Source of the DNA: Cytophagaceae bacterium
Lineage (GTDB): Bacteria; Bacteroidota; Bacteroidia; Cytophagales; Cyclobacteriaceae
Length of the DNA stretch: 64,000 nucleotides
Direction: 5' to 3'
NCBI GenBank assembly: GCA_006969745.1
Contig: CP030886.1
Coordinates: forward strand, 1,771,234-1,835,233
Shown: one piece after another, positions 13,101 through 22,100 of the stretch
How the letters are laid out: every line of letters starts with the position of its first letter
Numbering within the stretch: the first letter of the stretch is position 1
Translations under genes and position numbers: made by a program
Notes under the pieces: model-generated
Told to the model about the DNA's origin: nothing
Seen by the model: the letters and a program-made list of their open reading frames with translations, nothing else
Databases searched by the model: none

Positions 13101-16100
13101 TCCACCCTCGAAACAAATCTCGATGTGATTAGAGTAGCCGCCGATGGAATTACTGCAAATGAAATCGCTACCGGTGCAGTTAACACCGATGAGATCGCCG
13201 ATGGACAAGTGCAAACTGCGGATATCGCCGACCTCAACGTAACCACCGGTAAGCTGGCGGCTGATGCAGTAGACAATACCAAGCTCGCGGATGATGCTAT
13301 CAACACCGAAAACATCGCTGACGGTCAAGTACAAACTGCCGACATTGCTGATGCCAATGTGACCACTGCTAAAATCAACGATGATGCAGTCACTGCTGCC
13401 AAGATCAATGCTGATGTGGCAGGCACTGGCCTTGCTCAGAACGTTGGTACAGGTGCGCTTGAAGCGGACTTTGGTAACATGGCTACCACGCTCGCAGGGG
13501 ATGGTCTGGTAGCAAATGGAAATGCCATCGATGCAAATCTGGACGGTTCCACCCTCGAAACAAATCTCGATGTGATTAGAGTAGCCGCCGATGGAATTAC
13601 TGCAAATGAAATCGCTACCGGTGCAGTTAACACCGATGAGATCGCTGATGGACAAGTGCAAACTGCGGATATCGCCGACCTCAACGTAACCACCGGTAAG
13701 CTGGCGGCTGATGCAGTAGACAATACCAAGCTCGCGGATGATGCGGTGAATACTGAGAACATCACTGATGCAACAATTGCTACGGCGGATGTCGCTTTGG
13801 ATGCTATCGATAATACTCTGGTAGCCGATAACGCAATCAACACTGAGAACATCACTGATGGTCAGGTGCAGACCGCAGACATTGCTGATCTTAATGTAAC
13901 CACCGGTAAACTGGCTGCCGATGCAGTAGACAATACCAAGCTCGCGGATGATGCTATCAACACCGAAAACATCGCTGACGGTCAGGTGCAGACCGCAGAC
14001 ATTGCTGATGCCAATGTGACCACTGCAAAAATCAATGACGATGCAGTCACTGCTGCCAAGATCAATGCTGATGTGGCAGGCACTGGCCTTGCTCAGAACG
14101 TTGGTACAGGTGCGCTTGAAGCGGACTTTGGTAACATGGCTACCACGCTCGCAGGGGATGGTCTGGTAGCAAATGGAAATGCCATCGATGCAAATCTGGA
14201 CGGTTCCACCCTCGAAACAAATCTCGATGTGATTAGAGTAGCCGCCGATGGAATTACTGCAAATGAAATCGCTACCGGTGCAGTTAACACCGATGAGATC
14301 GCCGATGGACAAGTGCAAACTGCGGATATCGCCGACCTCAACGTAACCACCGGTAAGCTGGCGGCTGATGCAGTAGACAATACCAAGCTCGCGGATGATG
14401 CTATCAACACCGAAAACATCGCTGACGGTCAAGTACAAACTGCCGACATTGCTGATGCCAATGTGACCACTGCTAAAATCAACGATGATGCAGTCACTGC
14501 TGCCAAGATCAATGCTGATGTGGCAGGCACTGGCCTTGCTCAGAACGTTGGTACAGGTGCGCTTGAAGCGGACTTTGGTAACATGGCTACCACGCTCGCA
14601 GGGGATGGTCTGGTAGCAAATGGAAATGCCATCGATGCAAATCTGGACGGTTCCACCCTCGAAACAAATCTCGATGTGATTAGAGTAGCCGCCGATGGAA
14701 TTACTGCAAATGAAATCGCTACCGGTGCAGTTAACACCGATGAGATCGCTGATGGACAAGTGCAAACTGCGGATATCGCCGACCTCAACGTAACCACCGG
14801 TAAGCTGGCGGCTGATGCAGTAGACAATACCAAGCTCGCGGATGATGCGGTGAATACTGAGAACATCACTGATGCAACAATTGCTACGGCGGATGTCGCT
14901 TTGGATGCTATCGATAATACTCTGGTAGCCGATAACGCAATCAACACTGAGAACATCACTGATGGTCAGGTGCAGACCGCAGACATTGCTGATCTTAATG
15001 TAACCACCGGTAAACTGGCTGCCGATGCAGTAGACAATACCAAGCTCGCGGATGATGCTATCAACACCGAAAACATCGCTGACGGTCAGGTGCAGACCGC
15101 AGACATTGCTGATGCCAATGTGACCACTGCAAAAATCAATGACGATGCAGTCACTGCTGCCAAGATCAATGCTGATGTGGCAGGCACTGGCCTTGCTCAG
15201 AACGTTGGTACAGGTGCGCTTGAAGCGGACTTTGGTAACATGGCTACCACGCTCGCAGGGGATGGTCTGGTAGCAAATGGAAGTGCCATCGATGCAAATC
15301 TGGACGGTTCCACCCTCGAAACAAATCTCGATGTGATTAGAGTAGCCGCCGATGGAATTACTGCAAATGAAATCGCTACCGGTGCAGTTAACACCGATGA
15401 GATCGCTGATGGACAAGTGCAAACTGCGGATATCGCCGACCTCAACGTAACCACCGGTAAGCTGGCGGCTGATGCAGTAGACAATACCAAGCTCGCGGAT
15501 GATGCGGTGAATACCGAGAACATCACTGATGCAACAATTGCTACGGCGGATATCGCTTTGGATGCTATCGATAATACCCTGATAGCTGATGATGCGATTG
15601 AAACGGTTAATATTTTAGATGATGCGGTCACCACTGCTAAAATCGCTGATGCCAATGTGACCACTGCAAAAATCAATGACGATGCAGTCACTGCTGCCAA
15701 GATCAATGCTGATGTGGCAGGCACTGGCCTTGCTCAGAACGTTGGTACAGGTGCGCTTGAAGCGGACTTTGGTAACATGGCTACCACGCTCGCAGGGGAT
15801 GGTCTGGTAGCAAATGGAAATGCCATCGATGCAAATCTGGACGGTTCCACCCTCGAAACAAATCTCGATGTGATTAGAGTAGCCGCCGATGGAATTACTG
15901 CAAATGAAATCGCTACCGGTGCAGTTAACACCGATGAGATCGCCGATGGACAAGTGCAAACTGCGGATATCGCCGACCTCAACGTAACCACCGGTAAGCT
16001 GGCGGCTGATGCAGTAGACAATACCAAGCTCGCGGATGATGCTATCAACACCGAAAACATCGCTGACGGTCAAGTACAAACTGCCGACATTGCTGATGCC

Positions 16101-19100
16101 AATGTGACCACTGCTAAAATCAACGATGATGCAGTCACTGCTGCCAAGATCAATGCTGATGTGGCAGGCACTGGCCTTGCTCAGAACGTTGGTACAGGTG
16201 CGCTTGAAGCGGACTTTGGTAACATGGCTACCACGCTCGCAGGGGATGGTCTGGTAGCAAATGGAAATGCCATCGATGCAAATCTGGACGGTTCCACCCT
16301 CGAAACAAATCTCGATGTGATTAGAGTAGCCGCCGATGGAATTACTGCAAATGAAATCGCTACCGGTGCAGTTAACACCGATGAGATCGCTGATGGACAA
16401 GTGCAAACTGCGGATATCGCCGACCTCAACGTAACCACCGGTAAGCTGGCGGCTGATGCAGTAGACAATACCAAGCTCGCGGATGATGCGGTGAATACTG
16501 AGAACATCACTGATGCAACAATTGCTACGGCGGATGTCGCTTTGGATGCTATCGATAATACTCTGGTAGCCGATAACGCAATCAACACTGAGAACATCAC
16601 TGATGGTCAGGTGCAGACCGCAGACATTGCTGATCTTAATGTAACCACCGGTAAACTGGCTGCCGATGCAGTAGACAATACCAAGCTCGCGGATGATGCT
16701 ATCAACACCGAAAACATCGCTGACGGTCAGGTGCAGACCGCAGACATTGCTGATGCCAATGTGACCACTGCAAAAATCAATGACGATGCAGTCACTGCTG
16801 CCAAGATCAATGCTGATGTGGCAGGCACTGGCCTTGCTCAGAACGTTGGTACAGGTGCGCTTGAAGCGGACTTTGGTAACATGGCTACCACGCTCGCAGG
16901 GGATGGTCTGGTAGCAAATGGAAATGCCATCGATGCAAATCTGGACGGTTCCACCCTCGAAACAAATCTCGATGTGATTAGAGTAGCCGCCGATGGAATT
17001 ACTGCAAATGAAATCGCTACCGGTGCAGTTAACACCGATGAGATCGCCGATGGACAAGTGCAAACTGCGGATATCGCCGACCTCAACGTAACCACCGGTA
17101 AGCTGGCGGCTGATGCAGTAGACAATACCAAGCTCGCGGATGATGCTATCAACACCGAAAACATCGCTGACGGTCAAGTACAAACTGCCGACATTGCTGA
17201 TGCCAATGTGACCACTGCTAAAATCAACGATGATGCAGTCACTGCTGCCAAGATCAATGCTGATGTGGCAGGCACTGGCCTTGCTCAGAACGTTGGTACA
17301 GGTGCGCTTGAAGCGGACTTTGGTAACATGGCTACCACGCTCGCAGGGGATGGTCTGGTAGCAAATGGAAATGCCATCGATGCAAATCTGGACGGTTCCA
17401 CCCTCGAAACAAATCTCGATGTGATTAGAGTAGCCGCCGATGGAATTACTGCAAATGAAATCGCTACCGGTGCAGTTAACACCGATGAGATCGCTGATGG
17501 ACAAGTGCAAACTGCGGATATCGCCGACCTCAACGTAACCACCGGTAAGCTGGCGGCTGATGCAGTAGACAATACCAAGCTCGCGGATGATGCGGTGAAT
17601 ACTGAGAACATCACTGATGCAACAATTGCTACGGCGGATGTCGCTTTGGATGCTATCGATAATACTCTGGTAGCCGATAACGCAATCAACACTGAGAACA
17701 TCACTGATGGTCAGGTGCAGACCGCAGACATTGCTGATCTTAATGTAACCACCGGTAAACTGGCTGCCGATGCAGTAGACAATACCAAGCTCGCGGATGA
17801 TGCTATCAACACCGAAAACATCGCTGACGGTCAGGTGCAGACCGCAGACATTGCTGATGCCAATGTGACCACTGCAAAAATCAATGACGATGCAGTCACT
17901 GCTGCCAAGATCAATGCTGATGTGGCAGGCACTGGCCTTGCTCAGAACGTTGGTACAGGTGCGCTTGAAGCGGACTTTGGTAACATGGCTACCACGCTCG
18001 CAGGGGATGGTCTGGTAGCAAATGGAAGTGCCATCGATGCAAATCTGGACGGTTCCACCCTCGAAACAAATCTCGATGTGATTAGAGTAGCCGCCGATGG
18101 AATTACTGCAAATGAAATCGCTACCGGTGCAGTTAACACCGATGAGATCGCTGATAACGCCATCATTAACTCTGACATCAACGCCACTGCCAACATCGCT
18201 GCTTCTAAACTTCAGTCTACTGTTGTGGTGGCAGGGGAAGGTAATGCGCAGTTGACCAACGATGCTAACTATGTCGCATCTGGTGATAATGTCTCTACTT
18301 TAACAAATGATGCAGGATACCTCGCAGCTGTAACGAGTGCGGATATTACTAACAATGAAATCGTAGATGCGGATATTAACGCCACTGCCAACATCGCTGC
18401 TTCTAAACTTCAGTCTACTGTTGTGGTGGCAGGGGAAGGTAATGCGCAGTTGACCAACGATGCTAACTATGTCGCATCTGGTGATAATGTCTCTACTTTA
18501 ACAAATGATGCAGGATACCTCGCAGCTGTAACGAGTGCGGATATTACTAACAATGAAATCGTTGATGCGGATATTAACGCCACTGCCAACATCGCTGCTT
18601 CTAAGCTTCAGTCTACGGTAATGGTAGAAACTGAAAATGTAAGCTTACTCAATAACGATGCTGGATACCTTACCGCAGTGACCAGTGCCAATATCACCGA
18701 TGATGAAATCGTTGATGCGGACATCAACGCCACTGCCAACATCTCCGCTTCTAAGCTTCAGTCTACGGTAATGGTAGAAACTGAAAATGTAAGCTTACTC
18801 AATAACGATGCTGGATACCTTACCGCAGTGACCAGTGCCAATATCACCGATGATGAAATCGTTGATGCGGACATCAACGCCACTGCCAACATCTCCGCTT
18901 CTAAGCTTCAGTCTACGGTAATGGTAGAAACTGAAAATGTAAGCTTACTCAATAACGATGCTGGATACCTTACCGCAGTGACCAGTGCCAATATCACCGA
19001 TGATGAAATCGTTGATGCGGATATTAACGCCACTGCCAACATCGCTGCTTCTAAACTTCAGTCTACGGTAATGGTAGAAACTGAAAATGTAAGCTTACTC

Positions 19101-22100
19101 AATAACGATGCTGGATACCTTACCGCAGTGACCAGTGCCAATATCACCGATGATGAAATCGTTGATGCGGATATCAACGCCACTGCCAACATCTCCGCTT
19201 CTAAGCTTCAGTCTACTGTTGTGGTGGCAGGAGAAGGTAATGCGCAGTTGACCAACGATGCTAACTATGTCGCATCTGGTGATAATGTCTCTACTCTAAC
19301 AAATGATGCAGGATACCTCGCAGCTGTAACGAGTGCGGATATTACTAACAATGAAATCGTTGATGCGGACATCAACGCCACTGCCAACATCGCTGCTTCT
19401 AAACTTCAGTCTACGGTAATGGTAGAAACTGAAAATGTAAGCTTACTCAATAACGATGCTGGATACCTTACCGCAGTGACCAGCGCCAATATCACCGATG
19501 ATGAAATCGTTGATGCGGATATCAACGCCACTGCCAACATCTCCGCTTCTAAGCTTCAGTCTACTGTTGTGGTGGCAGGAGAAGGTAATGCGCAGTTGAC
19601 CAACGATGCTAACTATGTCGCATCTGGTGATAATGTCTCTACTCTAACAAATGATGCAGGATACCTCGCAGCTGTAACGAGTGCGGATATTACTAACAAT
19701 GAAATCGTAGATGCGGATATTAACGCCACTGCCAACATCGCTGCTTCTAAACTTCAGTCTACGGTAATGGTAGAAACTGAAAATGTAAGCTTACTCAATA
19801 ATGATGCTGGATACCTTACCGCAGTGACTAGCGCCAATATCACCGATGATGAAATCGTTGATGCGGACATCAACGCCACTGCCAACATCGCTGCTTCTAA
19901 GCTTCAGTCTACTGTTGTAGTGGCAGGGGAAGGTAATGCGCAGTTGACCAACGATGCTAACTATGTCGCATCTGGTGATAATGTCTCTACTCTAACAAAT
20001 GATGCAGGATACCTCGCAGCTGTAACGAGTGCGGATATTACTAACAATGAAATCGTTGATGCGGACATCAACGCCACTGCCAACATCTCCGCTTCTAAGC
20101 TTCAGTCTACGGTAATGGTAGAAACTGAAAATGTAAGCTTACTCAATAACGATGCTGGATACCTTACAGCAGTGACCAGCGCCAATATCACCGATGATGA
20201 AATCGTTGATGCGGACATCAACGCCACTGCCAACATCTCCGCTTCTAAGCTTCAGTCTACTGTTGTAGTGGCAGGGGAAGGTAATGCGCAGTTGACCAAC
20301 GATGCTAACTATGTCGCATCTGGTGATAATGTCTCTACTCTAACAAATGATGCAGGATACCTCGCAGCTGTAACGAGTGCGGATATTACTAACAATGAAA
20401 TCGTAGATGCGGACATCAACGCCTCTGCCAACATCGCTGCTTCTAAACTTCAGTCTACGGTAATGGTAGAAACTGAAAATGTAAGCTTACTCAATAACGA
20501 TGCTGGATACCTTACCGCAGTGACCAGCGCCAATATCACCGATGATGAAATCGTTGATGCGGATATCAACGCCACTGCCAACATCTCCGCTTCTAAGCTT
20601 CAGTCTACTGTTGTGGTGGCAGGAGAAGGTAATGCGCAGTTGACCAACGATGCTAACTATGTCGCATCTGGTGATAATGTCTCTACTCTAACAAATGATG
20701 CAGGATACCTCGCAGCTGTAACGAGTGCGGATATTACTAACAATGAAATCGTTGATGCGGATATTAACGCCACTGCCAACATCGCTGCTTCTAAACTTCA
20801 GTCTACGGTAATGGTAGAAACTGAAAATGTAAGCTTACTCAATAACGATGCTGGATACCTTACCGCAGTGACCAGCGCCAATATCACCGATGATGAAATC
20901 GTTGATGCGGATATCAACGCCACTGCCAACATCTCCGCTTCTAAGCTTCAGTCTACTGTTGTGGTGGCAGGAGAAGGTAATGCGCAGTTGACCAACGATG
21001 CTAACTATGTCGCATCTGGTGATAATGTCTCTACTCTAACAAATGATGCAGGATACCTCGCAGCTGTAACGAGTGCGGATATTACTAACAATGAAATCGT
21101 TGATGCGGATATTAACGCCACTGCCAACATCGCTGCTTCTAAACTTCAGTCTACGGTAATGGTAGAAACTGAAAATGTAAGCTTACTCAATAACGATGCT
21201 GGATACCTTACCGCAGTGACCAGTGCCAATATCACCGATGATGAAATCGTTGATGCGGATATCAACGCCACTGCCAACATCTCCGCTTCTAAGCTTCAGT
21301 CTACTGTTGTGGTGGCAGGAGAAGGTAATGCGCAGTTGACCAACGATGCTAACTATGTCGCATCTGGTGATAATGTCTCTACTCTAACAAATGATGCAGG
21401 ATACCTCGCAGCTGTAACGAGTGCGGATATTACTAACAATGAAATCGTTGATGCGGACATCAACGCCACTGCCAACATCGCTGCTTCTAAACTTCAGTCT
21501 ACGGTAATGGTAGAAACTGAAAATGTAAGCTTACTCAATAACGATGCTGGATACCTTACCGCAGTGACCAGCGCCAATATCACCGATGATGAAATCGTTG
21601 ATGCGGATATCAACGCCACTGCCAACATCTCCGCTTCTAAGCTTCAGTCTACTGTTGTGGTGGCAGGAGAAGGTAATGCGCAGTTGACCAACGATGCTAA
21701 CTATGTCGCATCTGGTGATAATGTCTCTACTCTAACAAATGATGCAGGATACCTCGCAGCTGTAACGAGTGCGGATATTACTAACAATGAAATCGTTGAT
21801 GCGGACATCAACGCCACTGCCAACATCGCTGCTTCTAAACTTCAGTCTACGGTAATGGTAGAAACTGAAAATGTAAGCTTACTCAATAACGATGCTGGAT
21901 ACCTTACCGCAGTGACCAGCGCCAATATCACCGATGATGAAATCGTTGATGCGGATATCAACGCCACTGCCAACATCTCCGCTTCTAAGCTTCAGTCTAC
22001 TGTTGTGGTGGCAGGAGAAGGTAATGCGCAGTTGACCAACGATGCTAACTATGTCGCATCTGGTGATAATGTCTCTACTCTAACAAATGATGCAGGATAC

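Larger units (their letters stand above)
5100..18150 (+). repeat. Higher-order coding repeat array A (about 22 modules)
   Basis: In-frame modules each carry an INADVAGTGL-type block. Seven are the LQQAGDGS variant (near 5482, 6016, 6670, 7204, 7858, 8512 and 10478). Fifteen are the LAQNVGTGA variant (near 9161 through 17935). Between these blocks lie variable numbers of DGQVQTADIAD/LNVTTGKLAAD/AVDNTKLAD units. Spacings recur as 534, 654, 657, 537 and 447 bp, all multiples of three, so the frame never breaks. Aromatic residues are nearly absent apart from the Phe in EADFGN. The pattern suggests a regular elongated fold, perhaps a beta-helix-like fibre, but no structure was predicted here. Confidence 0.9.

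Noticed and set aside
8556..17510. Very long minus-strand open frames (608, 717, 850 and 631 codons at 8556-10382, 10524-12677, 12870-15422 and 15615-17510) and many shorter ones
   Set aside because: They are the antisense of the repeat array. Once one repeat lacks stops on the opposite strand, all copies do. They have Cys/Ile/Ser-rich composition unlike real proteins here and no promoters or starts of their own.
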